Shown here in pieces: positions 14,796-21,153 of a DNA stretch of 21,396 nt. Under the pieces are notes generated by a model. That model saw only the letters and a list, made by a program, of their open reading frames with translations, ran no database searches and was not told the origin of the DNA. Every line of letters begins with the position of its first letter. The first letter of the stretch is position 1. This DNA comes from CAYVBW01 sp964449995 (GTDB lineage Bacteria > Patescibacteriota > Microgenomatia > UBA1400 > PJMF01): NCBI GenBank assembly GCA_964449995.1, contig CAYVBW010000015.1, positions 1-21,396 of the forward strand. Reading direction: 5' to 3'. The position numbers were made by a program, and so were the translations under genes.

Positions 14796-14825
14796 AAATT
14801 AGTCACCAATCAAACTCTAATTTTT
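14794..14825 (+). terminator. Candidate AT-rich hairpin terminator after the acidic protein gene
   Basis: A perfect 9-bp inverted repeat AAAAATTAG / CTAATTTTT with a 14-nt loop begins within the TAA stop codon and ends in a T-run. The stem has little G+C, so termination strength is uncertain. It could also read in either direction. Confidence 0.4.
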
Positions 14826-14856
14826 AACTAAAGTTTGTAATAAGGACATCTATTAA

Positions 14857-16233
14857 GTGATTAACTTGGACGAAAAAATCCATGACCACTGTGGAGTTTT
14901 TGGAATTTTCGCCCCTGAAGAGGAGGTGGGGCGTTTAACTTACTATGGCTTACTTGCTCTTCAACACAGGGGTCAAGAATCAGCTGGCATAGCTGCTAGT
15001 AGTCAAAACCACATTTCCCTTCATAAAGATATGGGTTTAGTGGACCAAATCTTTACTGAAGATATTATTAATAAGTTACAGGGCCAAGCTGCTTTGGGAC
15101 ACACTCGATATGCTACTGAAGGTGCTTCAAAATTATCAAACGCTCAACCCATTCTTTTAACTGCTTCCTTTGGTGAGTTCGCCCTTGCTCATAATGGGAA
15201 TTTGGTTAATTATCAGCAACTCAAAACTTTTTTACTCAATAAAGGTCATTCTCTTAACACCAGCACTGATTCTGAAATTATTGCTAGATTAATAGCTGAA
15301 GCTAATGGCCAATCTTTCAAGGAAAAACTGATAAATGGCATTCCCCAACTTAGAGGTGCTTTTAGCCTAGTTATCCTTACGTCAGATAAACTATACGCCA
15401 TTAGAGATCAATGGGGAGTAAGGCCCTTAACCCTTGGTCAAGTTAACGGTAAGGGATGGGTGGTAGCTTCAGAATCAACTGCTATTGAGTCTATTGGCGG
15501 AGAAGTGATTCGTGAGATAAAACCTGGAGAAATGATTGAGATGTCTGCAACTGGGATGGATTCTTTTCATCAAATCAAAAACAAAAATACTGGTTTTTGT
15601 ATCTTTGAGTATGTTTACTTTTCCAGACCAGATAGTACTATCAACAGTTCTTTAGTTCATCAAACAAGAGTTAGGGCTGGCCAGCTGCTAGCAAAAAAAC
15701 ATCCAGTAAAAGCAGACTATGTCATTGGAGTTCCAGACTCTGGCACTTCCTCAGCCTTAGGCTACAGTCAAGAAAGTAAAATCCCATTTCAAGAAGGATT
15801 GATAAAAAGCAGATATGTGGGAAGAACTTTTATCCAACCTTCGCAGCGAATTAGAGATCTGGGGGTGAGATTAAAGTTCAGCCCCTTAGCTGAGGTACTA
15901 AAAGATAAAACTATTATAATAATCGATGACTCCATAGTAAGGGGCACAACACTCAAGCAGCTAGTTAAACTTCTCAAAAGTAAAGGAGTAAAAAAAATTC
16001 ATTTAAGAATTACCAGCCCTCCCTTTAGGCACCCCTGTTTTCTAGGTGTCGATGTTTCGCGATATAAAGAGTTGATCGCTAATAAAAATACTATAGAAAA
16101 AATTAGAAAAGAGTTGGGGGCTGATAGCCTGGCTTATTTATCACTAACTGATCTCAAAAAATCTATTAAAGTTAAAATGCCTTTTTGCACTGGTTGTTTT
16201 AATAACAAATATCCAGTTAAAAAAGAGTCTTAA
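14857..16233 (+). CDS. purF: Amidophosphoribosyltransferase, propeptide-bearing 4Fe-4S type
   Basis: Catalyses the first step of de novo purine synthesis, PRPP plus glutamine to phosphoribosylamine. The 458-residue protein starts at GTG 14857 (AAGGA at 14842-14846), giving an 11-residue propeptide before Cys12, exactly as in B. subtilis-type PurF, where removal exposes the catalytic Cys. The glutaminase half shows CGVFGIF, GLLALQHRGQESAG, GHTRYAT and FALAHNGN. The transferase half shows GVPDSGTSSALGY and the PRPP loop IIIIDDSIVRGTT (353-365). Cys248, Cys394, Cys444 and Cys447 (CIFEYVYF, HPCFLGVD, CTGCFNNKYP) match the 4Fe-4S ligands of the Bacillus enzyme, a cluster known to be oxygen-labile. 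It converges on iscU with 1 nt between the stops. With guaA, this indicates purine-making capacity, although no other pur gene is in view. Confidence 0.96.
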   Translation: MINLDEKIHDHCGVFGIFAPEEEVGRLTYYGLLALQHRGQESAGIAASSQNHISLHKDMGLVDQIFTEDIINKLQGQAALGHTRYATEGASKLSNAQPILLTASFGEFALAHNGNLVNYQQLKTFLLNKGHSLNTSTDSEIIARLIAEANGQSFKEKLINGIPQLRGAFSLVILTSDKLYAIRDQWGVRPLTLGQVNGKGWVVASESTAIESIGGEVIREIKPGEMIEMSATGMDSFHQIKNKNTGFCIFEYVYFSRPDSTINSSLVHQTRVRAGQLLAKKHPVKADYVIGVPDSGTSSALGYSQESKIPFQEGLIKSRYVGRTFIQPSQRIRDLGVRLKFSPLAEVLKDKTIIIIDDSIVRGTTLKQLVKLLKSKGVKKIHLRITSPPFRHPCFLGVDVSRYKELIANKNTIEKIRKELGADSLAYLSLTDLKKSIKVKMPFCTGCFNNKYPVKKES

Positions 16234-16234
16234 A

Positions 16235-16627
16235 TTACTTTTTGTTCTTTTTCTCCCTGTAGTCTCTCACTGCTTCAGCCAGGGCGTTAGCTGCTAAAAC
16301 TGAACAATGCATCTTTGATGAAGGCAGTTGTCCCAGCTCAGCTGCTATGTCCTTGTTTTTTATCTGCAAAGCTTCTTTGATTGTCTTGCCCACGACTAAC
16401 TGCGTAATCATGCTGCTGGTAGCAATAGCAGCAGCACAACCAAAAGTTTCGAATTTGATATCCTTAATTACTTCTTTTCCTTCTTTATCTTCCTCAATAA
16501 TTAAATAAAGCTTCATTACGTCGCCACACACAGCATTACCAACGGTTCCAACTCCGCTGGCTTTCTCAAGGCTGCCAAAATTTCTAGGATTTCTAAAATG
16601 ATCTAAAACTTGAGGTGAGTAATTCAT
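16235..16627 (-). CDS. iscU: Iron-sulfur cluster scaffold protein IscU/NifU-N type
   Basis: Scaffold on which IscS-derived sulfur and iron are assembled into Fe-S clusters. The 130 residues cover the whole IscU fold, beginning YSPQVLDHFRNPRNFG. The three ligand cysteines and the conserved Asp are present: Cys34 and Asp36 in NAVCGD, Cys64 in TFGCAAAIATSS, Cys108 in KMHCSVLA. The segment before Cys108 reads LPSSK rather than the LPPVK that HscA recognises in proteobacteria, consistent with no hscBA in this operon. Its ATG overlaps the iscS stop as ATGA, so translation is probably coupled. It is the last gene of iscRSU; no iscA, fdx or chaperone gene follows, because purF converges 1 nt away. 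Confidence 0.96.
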   Translation of the reverse strand: MNYSPQVLDHFRNPRNFGSLEKASGVGTVGNAVCGDVMKLYLIIEEDKEGKEVIKDIKFETFGCAAAIATSSMITQLVVGKTIKEALQIKNKDIAAELGQLPSSKMHCSVLAANALAEAVRDYREKKNKK

Positions 16628-17793
16628 GATTTAAATGGAGAAATAGCTCGTAAATTTGAAACTACTTGAGGTAAAATTTCAGCAACCTGCTCAATCTCTT
16701 GTGGTTTGGTGAATCTGCCTAAAGTCAGCCGCAGCGACCCATGTGCCTGAACTGGAGTCAAGCCCAGGGCTGTTAGAACATGGCTGGGCTCAAGTTTGGG
16801 AGAAGAACAAGCTGAGCCGGTTGAAGCAGCAATTCCATGCTGATCCAGTCCTAAAACTAATGACTCACCCTCCACAAAATCGAATCTAAAATTAATATTA
16901 TTAAAAAGTCTCAGCTTTGGATGGCCGTTTAAATAAGAGTGAGGGATAGTAGATAAAATTTTTGAGATTAACTGATCTCTTAATTTTTTGATCTTTTTTG
17001 ACTCTTGAGCAAGGTCGTCAAAAGCAATCTCAGCAGCTTTAGCAAACCCCACTATACCTGCCACGTTTAAAGTAGAAGGTCTCAAGTCTCTTTCCTGTCC
17101 TCCTCCATGTAAAAGAGGCGAGATTTTTATCCCATTTTTTTTAAATAAAAAAGCAACTCCTTTAGGCCCATATATTTTATGAGAAGAAGTAGTTAGCAAA
17201 TCAATATGACTGCGATTGACATCAATTGAAAGTTTACCAAAAGCTTGGGCTGCATCAGTATGAAAAATAGCACCTACCTTTTGACATAGTTGGCCAATCT
17301 CCTTAATCGGCTGGATGGTCCCGATCTCATTACTAGCATAAATCACTGAAACTAACAAAACCTGCTCATCTAACATTTTTTCTAATTGTACTAAATCAAT
17401 CAAGCCATGATGATTAACCGGAATAAGTTCTACCCTGTAACCTTGAGTTTCAAGCCAGTGAGCGCTGTTTAGCACACACTCATGCTCTATGGGAGAGATT
17501 AAAATTTTATTTTTCTTAGATTTATTAGCCAAAGCCACACCTTTTAAAGCTAAATTGTTACTTTCAGTAGCACTGCTCGTAAAAATAATTTCCTCAGGAT
17601 TAGCCTGAATTGAATGAGCTAGCAATTCTCTAGCTTCTTCAACAGCCTGATCCGCCTTTATTCCAGCCCAATGAATTGAGGCTGGATTGCCAAATTTTTC
17701 ATCAAAGTATGGCTGCATTGCCTTTAATACTCTAGAATCAACTGGAGTAGTGGCTGCATAATCTAGATAAATATTTTTAGCTGAGTTTGTCAT
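16624..17793 (-). CDS. iscS: Cysteine desulfurase (IscS/NifS, group I)
   Basis: PLP enzyme that removes sulfur from cysteine and passes it as persulfide to the scaffold. The 389 residues start IYLDYAATTPVD. Key sites fall almost at E. coli IscS numbering: His104 in PIEHECVL, PLP-binding Lys206 in TSSHKIYGPKG, and the persulfide Cys329 on the loop TGSACSSPKLEPSHVL. HTDAAQAFGK and the GGGQERDLRPSTLN region are also intact. The long loop around Cys329 marks the group I (IscS/NifS) class rather than SufS. ATG 17793 lies 17 nt inside the end of iscR, and the TGA stop overlaps the iscU ATG, a tightly coupled operon. It supplies sulfur for Fe-S clusters and perhaps for tRNA thiolation. Confidence 0.97.
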   Translation of the reverse strand: MTNSAKNIYLDYAATTPVDSRVLKAMQPYFDEKFGNPASIHWAGIKADQAVEEARELLAHSIQANPEEIIFTSSATESNNLALKGVALANKSKKNKILISPIEHECVLNSAHWLETQGYRVELIPVNHHGLIDLVQLEKMLDEQVLLVSVIYASNEIGTIQPIKEIGQLCQKVGAIFHTDAAQAFGKLSIDVNRSHIDLLTTSSHKIYGPKGVAFLFKKNGIKISPLLHGGGQERDLRPSTLNVAGIVGFAKAAEIAFDDLAQESKKIKKLRDQLISKILSTIPHSYLNGHPKLRLFNNINFRFDFVEGESLVLGLDQHGIAASTGSACSSPKLEPSHVLTALGLTPVQAHGSLRLTLGRFTKPQEIEQVAEILPQVVSNLRAISPFKS

Positions 17794-18187
17794 CTAATAA
17801 ATCTTGCAAACTAATATTGTTAACAGATTTAAGTAGCTCTTTTTGAATCTTAAACCAGGCATTTTTGGCCAAACACTTTTCATGTCTAGGACAACTAAAG
17901 ACATCTTCCAAAACACAACCTGAAACTGCAATCTCCTTTTCTAAAGATCTAACAATATCTCCTAAATTAATTTCCTGAGGAGATTTAGCCAAAGCATAAC
18001 CACCTGAAGCCCCTCTTTGTGAAATAACTAGCCCAGACTGCTTTAATTCATAAATAATTTGCTCTAAAAATGTATGGGAGATATCTTCACCCGCAGAGAT
18101 GTTTTGGATTGGCACTACTGAATTGGTTTGGGCTAAATAAAGCATAGCTCTTAAACCATATTCTGTCTTTTTAGAAAACTTTAACAT
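17777..18187 (-). CDS. iscR: Rrf2 family transcriptional regulator, IscR-like with three cluster cysteines
   Basis: A 136-residue winged-helix regulator of the Rrf2 family. The N-terminal part is typical: KFSKKTEYGLRAMLYLA, then the recognition-helix region LEQIIYELKQSGLVISQRGASGGYAL and INLGDIVRSLE. Cys91, Cys99 and Cys105 (CVLEDVFSC, CPRHEKC) sit where IscR carries the ligands of its sensing 2Fe-2S cluster, although the first spacing is x7 rather than x5. First gene of iscRSU. A near-consensus promoter lies upstream, and an IscR type 1-like site lies between it and the ATG, so I infer autorepression when the cluster is bound. No Shine-Dalgarno is visible. Naming as IscR rests on cysteines plus context; CymR- or NsrR-type roles are less likely. 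Confidence 0.9.
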   Translation of the reverse strand: MLKFSKKTEYGLRAMLYLAQTNSVVPIQNISAGEDISHTFLEQIIYELKQSGLVISQRGASGGYALAKSPQEINLGDIVRSLEKEIAVSGCVLEDVFSCPRHEKCLAKNAWFKIQKELLKSVNNISLQDLLDDKLS

Positions 18188-18194
18188 TGTTTTT

Positions 18195-18219
18195 AATCCT
18201 GACTAGAATAATCATATAT
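18195..18219 (-). promoter_or_regulatory. IscR type 1-like operator in the iscR leader
   Basis: Read on the minus strand this 25-nt segment matches the published E. coli IscR type 1 consensus (ATASYYGACTRWWWYAGTCRRSTAT) at 19 of 25 positions by my alignment. Its best half, TAGTCAGGATT, matches 9 of 11. It lies between the -10 box (18233-18238) and ATG 18187, where a bound repressor would block transcription. Confidence 0.5.
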
Positions 18220-18237
18220 AAAATTAATCATGATTAT
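18208..18237. repeat. Inverted repeat at the iscR transcription start
   Basis: ATAATCAT (18208-18215) and ATGATTAT (18230-18237) form a perfect 8-nt inverted repeat with a 14-nt gap. The right arm also belongs to a perfect 12-nt palindrome TAATCATGATTA (18225-18236) that overlaps the -10 box. It could be a second regulator site or simply AT-rich symmetry. Confidence 0.4.
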
Positions 18238-18260
18238 AAAACAAATTTTTTAAAAATCAA
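18233..18260 (-). promoter_or_regulatory. Near-consensus sigma-70 promoter of iscRSU
   Basis: On the minus strand TTGATT (18255-18260), a 16-nt spacer and a perfect TATAAT (18233-18238). The leader to ATG 18187 is about 40 nt and contains the IscR-like operator. This is the strongest promoter I found in the window. Confidence 0.7.
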
Positions 18261-18271
18261 AAGGAGGACTT

Positions 18272-18367
18272 ATGAATAGATATTTAAAAATTATTCTGAG
18301 AGACTATCTCTCTTGTTGTTTCCAAAAACAAAAATATATAACATCTCTAAAATCCCAGCAGTATTAA
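18272..18367 (+). CDS. Possible 31-codon small ORF or gene remnant with a perfect Shine-Dalgarno
   Basis: AAAGGAGG (18259-18266) stands 5 nt before ATG 18272, the best ribosome binding site in the window, although most genes here have none. The ORF encodes 31 residues beginning MNRYLKIIL, which looks like the start of a secreted or membrane protein, then turns polar. From 18291 it runs antisense through the end of the DUF5652-like gene. It may be the stump of a deleted gene, a small peptide, or chance. No good plus-strand promoter was found. Confidence 0.22.
   Translation: MNRYLKIILRDYLSCCFQKQKYITSLKSQQY
18286..18312 (-). terminator. Candidate terminator at the end of the DUF5652-like gene
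   Basis: On the minus strand a 6-bp stem GAGAGA / TCTCTC with a 3-nt loop (18298-18312) spans the last codons. It is followed 7 nt later, past the TAA stop, by a run of five T (18286-18290). The distance to the T-run is longer than ideal, so efficiency is uncertain. Confidence 0.35.
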
Positions 18368-18509
18368 CAATAAACAGAATTATAAACCACGCTTTATCAT
18401 TTTGACGAGCTGATTTCCACAATGCCATCCCCTTCCACACAAAGGACCAAACAACCAAAATAATAATTATTATCGGAAGAATTCCTAGAATCCAAAAGTT
18501 TTCTAACAT
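18291..18509 (-). CDS. DUF5652-like small membrane protein
   Basis: A 72-residue protein with two transmembrane helices (about 5-25 and 41-62) separated by a short polar loop. The pattern WKGMALWKSARQNDKAWF followed by IVNTAGILEMLYIF is what I recall for DUF5652 proteins, which are frequent in candidate-phyla genomes; it is also distantly like the PLDc_N two-helix domain of cardiolipin synthases and phage immunity proteins. No function is established. It begins 18 nt after the stop of the SIMPL gene on the same strand and is probably its second cistron, ending at a candidate hairpin terminator. No Shine-Dalgarno is seen. Confidence 0.75.
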   Translation of the reverse strand: MLENFWILGILPIIIIILVVWSFVWKGMALWKSARQNDKAWFIILFIVNTAGILEMLYIFVFGNNKRDSLSE

Positions 18510-18527
18510 AAGTTACCAGAGTAGTTA

Positions 18528-19277
18528 TTATTCAATTTGAAAACTTAATGAAACATTAATTTTAATCTCGGTTGCGCCTGTTTGAACATCTGTGGGTACT
18601 GCCGAATCTTCTAACATCATCTCTCTAGCGTAGATAGGTTGAAAATAATCCCCTGGACTAGATTCACTATAATTAACAATTTTTCCCAGCCTAAAACCAG
18701 CATTCTTAGCTGCCTGCTGAGCCTTTCTTTTTGCTTGTTCTACTGCTATTTGACGAGCCTCATCAAACAAGCCTTCTTTATCCTCAACATCAAAAGAGAC
18801 ACTGCCAATTCTGTTTGCTCCGCCCGCAGTTGATTGATCAATAACTTCATTAATCTGACCTATATCTCTTACTTTTACGGACAAAGAGGAGCTGGCTTGA
18901 TAATCAACAATTCTGCGAACACTCTCACTCCAATCATAGTTAGGCATAATATTATAAGAAGAAGTTTTTACATCCTGATCAACATCAATACCCAATGCAG
19001 ATAGTCTTTGTGTAATTTGTGAAATAACCTGGTTTATTTGTGACTGAGCTTCCTGTGGAGAATTACCGTTTTTTTCAACAGCCACAACCACGAAAGCTAT
19101 GTCTGGCTGAGCTATTACCTCACCTTCACCAGTAACAGTAAAAGCATCCTCTTGATTAACAACAGTACTAGTAAAAGAAAAAGGAATTGGTCCTGCCAAT
19201 TTAAAATATAAATAAACCCCAACAAAGAAAAAAGCTATTAAAAATAAGGGTAAAATAAAGTGTTGAGTATTTTTCAT
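18528..19277 (-). CDS. SIMPL domain (DUF541) protein, membrane-anchored
   Basis: A 249-residue protein with one N-terminal transmembrane or signal-anchor segment (about 7-25) and an extracytoplasmic SIMPL/DUF541 domain (about 42-249). Domain marks are FTVTGEGEVIAQPDIAFV at its start, SSYNIMPNYDW, YQASSSLSVKVRDI, and AKRKAQQAAKNAGFRLGKI. Relatives such as YggE in E. coli have been linked to oxidative stress, but no biochemical activity is known. The frame is open to ATG 19343, but ATG 19277 is preferred: it puts the hydrophobic segment at the N-terminus, and a TGCTAAAAT extended -10 box lies 8 nt before it, inside the longer version. The DUF5652-like gene follows after 18 nt. Confidence 0.87.
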   Translation of the reverse strand: MKNTQHFILPLFLIAFFFVGVYLYFKLAGPIPFSFTSTVVNQEDAFTVTGEGEVIAQPDIAFVVVAVEKNGNSPQEAQSQINQVISQITQRLSALGIDVDQDVKTSSYNIMPNYDWSESVRRIVDYQASSSLSVKVRDIGQINEVIDQSTAGGANRIGSVSFDVEDKEGLFDEARQIAVEQAKRKAQQAAKNAGFRLGKIVNYSESSPGDYFQPIYAREMMLEDSAVPTDVQTGATEIKINVSLSFQIE

Positions 19278-19285
19278 ATATTTTA

Positions 19286-19294
19286 ATTTTAGCA
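19286..19294 (-). promoter_or_regulatory. Extended -10 promoter of the SIMPL gene (TGCTAAAAT)
   Basis: On the minus strand TGC precedes TAAAAT, then 8 nt, then ATG 19277. It has the same hexamer as truB and DUF362. No convincing -35 (the region is T-rich). It decides the start codon in favour of 19277. Confidence 0.55.
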
Positions 19295-19355
19295 AAAAAA
19301 CAAAAACACTGAAATATATTTTAAAACCATTACTTTCAATCAAACTATAGCATAA

Positions 19356-19781
19356 TTACAAATCTAGAATATTAAGCCCGGTTTGTTTATCAAATTTTTT
19401 CTTAATCTCCTTTCCTAAAGGAATAACTAAAACCTCACATGTGCCTGATACTCTCGCTTCTACTAAATGACCAGCATAAGTTTTAAACTGATCATCTGCC
19501 AAAGTAGCATGGGCGTGTACTGACAAATCCCCCTTAAGTGTAGCAATACTACCAGTCAAATTAGTTAGCTCAAAAGCAAGATCGTATTTTTTTTCAGAAT
19601 ATTTTTGATTTTCAACAGAATAATGAGCCAGAGTTGTCTTGTCAGTGGCTCCAATACCTATAAAAAATCCAGAAACAATTTTTTCTTTTTTAGCTAAATC
19701 TAGTAAAGAAGCAATAATACTTCCACCTCGATTTATTCTAACTAAATATTTTGAATCTCTTTTTTGATAAACATATTGCAT
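19356..19781 (-). CDS. PPC/DUF296 domain protein, stand-alone
   Basis: A 141-residue soluble protein made of one PPC (plant and prokaryote conserved, DUF296) domain. It shows YLVRINRGGSIIASLLDLAK, the glycine-rich FFIGIGATDKT strand, and the three metal-ligand histidines His89 and His91 (SVHAHATLAD) and His105 (YAGHLVEAR), followed by VSGTCEVLV. In plants the domain accompanies AT-hook DNA-binding motifs; bacterial stand-alone members form trimers and their function is unknown. There is no AT-hook here. It diverges from the sigma factor gene across 145 nt. ATG 19781 lies 6 nt after a TAGAAT box, so its mRNA is also predicted leaderless. The SIMPL gene lies 78 nt downstream with its own promoter. 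Confidence 0.9.
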   Translation of the reverse strand: MQYVYQKRDSKYLVRINRGGSIIASLLDLAKKEKIVSGFFIGIGATDKTTLAHYSVENQKYSEKKYDLAFELTNLTGSIATLKGDLSVHAHATLADDQFKTYAGHLVEARVSGTCEVLVIPLGKEIKKKFDKQTGLNILDL

Positions 19782-19787
19782 GATGTT

Positions 19788-19793
19788 ATTCTA
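19788..19793 (-). promoter_or_regulatory. -10 box of the PPC gene (TAGAAT, 6 nt from ATG)
   Basis: On the minus strand TAGAAT is followed by AACATC (6 nt) and ATG 19781, the same spacing as truB and DUF362. No TG extension and no clear -35. Confidence 0.45.
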
Positions 19794-19801
19794 GTTATTT
19801 T

Positions 19802-19819
19802 TTATTATTTTAATAATAA
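19802..19819. repeat. AT-rich inverted repeat between the PPC and sigma factor genes
   Basis: TTATTATT and AATAATAA, perfect 8-nt arms around TT. It lies where the -35 of the PPC promoter would be. It may bind a regulator, or be chance in a region nearly all A+T. Confidence 0.3.
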
Positions 19820-19903
19820 CATTTATTAAGACAGTAGATAATCCATATTAATAATGACTATTTATCAATATTTTGTTACCTTAATTTCTTGATTAATAGT
19901 GTT

Positions 19904-19912
19904 TGTCATAAT
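19904..19912 (+). promoter_or_regulatory. Extended -10 promoter of the sigma factor gene (TGTCATAAT)
   Basis: TGT then CATAAT (19907-19912), 14 nt before ATG 19927, giving a leader of about 8 nt. TTGATT at 19889-19894 is too close (12 nt) to serve as a standard -35. Confidence 0.5.
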
Positions 19913-19926
19913 AAAATAATTCCTTA

Positions 19927-20985
19927 ATGATCACAAGATTAGAACACGAAGTCATCATCTCAGTTGATGAAAGTAAAGGGCAAGAAAACTCCTCTACGGT
20001 TCAATCAAAAGACAGCAAGGGCCCAAAAAATAAAAACGATGCAAATATCCAGAATCCAGAAGAAATGTTTGCAAACACCCTTGAATCAGTTGATTTATAT
20101 TTTAGAGACTTATCGATTGAAGAAAATGAGCCCTTATCTCATGAAGATTTAATAAAAAAATTTCAAATATTAGAATCAGCTCAAAAAGAACTTAAAGCAG
20201 CTACTGGTCAAAGAAAAATATTCTTAGAAAGACTAGTCACTGTAACCAAAAAAGAACTTATTGCCAGAAACACTAGATTGGTCGTTTTTGTAGCTAAAAG
20301 ATATATTGGTTTAGGAATCAGTTTTGAAGATTTAATCCAGGAGGGAAATCAGGGCTTGATCAAGGCTGTTGAAAAATTTGATTGGACTAAAGGTTTTAGA
20401 TTTTCCACCTATGCTGCCTGGTGGATCCGCGCAAGTATAGTTAGAGCAATCAGTGAAAAGAGTCGGACAATTCGTCTCTCTTCCCAAGCCAATGATAAAG
20501 TTCAAAAAATAAAAGAGGTTTCTAGTGATTTATATCAAAAATTCAAACGAGAGCCAACTCCTGAAGAAATTGGTGAGGAATTAAATATAGATGGAGATGA
20601 AGTCAGAGAATTACTTCAACGTAATCAAAAAATTATTTCATTGCAATCTCCAGTTGTTCCAAGCTCTCATTATGGAGATCAAAATTCTTTAAGGCTAGAA
20701 AATGTTATTGCTGATTTCTCGATTTCTCCTGATAAATTGATCGAACTTATAGGAGATAGAGAAACAATACTTCAGGCTTTAGTAGAAATTCTTGATGAAA
20801 GAGAAAGAGGAATTGTTTTTTCTTACTTTGGATTTTTTGGCAAAAAACCATTAACTCTTAGAGAGGTAGGGAATCAATACAGTCTATCTACGGAAAGAAT
20901 CAGGCAAATTATTAATATTGCGATTGAGAAAATAAAAGAAAGCAAATATCAAGGTTTGCTGTTAGAAATTTATCATTCTTCCTAA
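19927..20985 (+). CDS. RNA polymerase sigma factor, compact sigma-70 (RpoD/RpoS-like)
   Basis: A 352-residue sigma factor that directs RNA polymerase to -10/-35 promoters. The first 50 residues are polar and disordered; there is no region 1.1. Region 1.2 is near 53-85 (VDLYFRDLSIEEN). Region 2 (about 111-185) includes LVVFVAKRYIGLGISFEDLI, IKAVEKFDWTKGFRFSTYA and AWWIRASIVRAISEKSRTIR. Region 3 (about 190-245) has REPTPEEIGEELNI. Region 4 (about 280-340) holds LREVGNQYSLSTERIRQII, the -35-reading helix-turn-helix. The full set of regions 1.2-4 excludes an ECF factor. Its small size and conserved region 2.4 fit either the primary sigma of a reduced genome or a group 2 paralogue, and the window does not decide. 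ATG 19927 follows an extended -10 box. It is monocistronic as far as seen. Confidence 0.92.
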   Translation: MITRLEHEVIISVDESKGQENSSTVQSKDSKGPKNKNDANIQNPEEMFANTLESVDLYFRDLSIEENEPLSHEDLIKKFQILESAQKELKAATGQRKIFLERLVTVTKKELIARNTRLVVFVAKRYIGLGISFEDLIQEGNQGLIKAVEKFDWTKGFRFSTYAAWWIRASIVRAISEKSRTIRLSSQANDKVQKIKEVSSDLYQKFKREPTPEEIGEELNIDGDEVRELLQRNQKIISLQSPVVPSSHYGDQNSLRLENVIADFSISPDKLIELIGDRETILQALVEILDERERGIVFSYFGFFGKKPLTLREVGNQYSLSTERIRQIINIAIEKIKESKYQGLLLEIYHSS

Positions 20986-21030
20986 AATATCTTTTAAAAA
21001 TATACTGCTTATAATCCCAAAAGTCTTGAG

Positions 21031-21059
21031 TTGATAAGAGAGTAGTTTTTAATTATTCT
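21031..21059 (+). promoter_or_regulatory. Sigma-70-like promoter in the gap after the sigma factor gene
   Basis: TTGATA (21031-21036), a 17-nt spacer and TATTCT (21054-21059). A start near 21066 would read through a 19-codon GTG ORF (21075-21134, beginning MTKKAQRLILITTG) and then antisense to the partial gene at the right edge. Nothing else was recognised in the 168-nt gap. Confidence 0.4.
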
Positions 21060-21153
21060 ATAAGTAATAGTATCGTGACAAAAAAAGCTCAAAGATTGAT
21101 TCTTATTACAACAGGGATTCTTATTTTTTTCTAAAGCATCCTTACTTAGGCGG

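Noticed and set aside
18087..18260. Riboswitch in the iscR leader
   Set aside because: The leader is only about 40 nt, AT-rich, and its symmetry is better explained by protein-binding sites.
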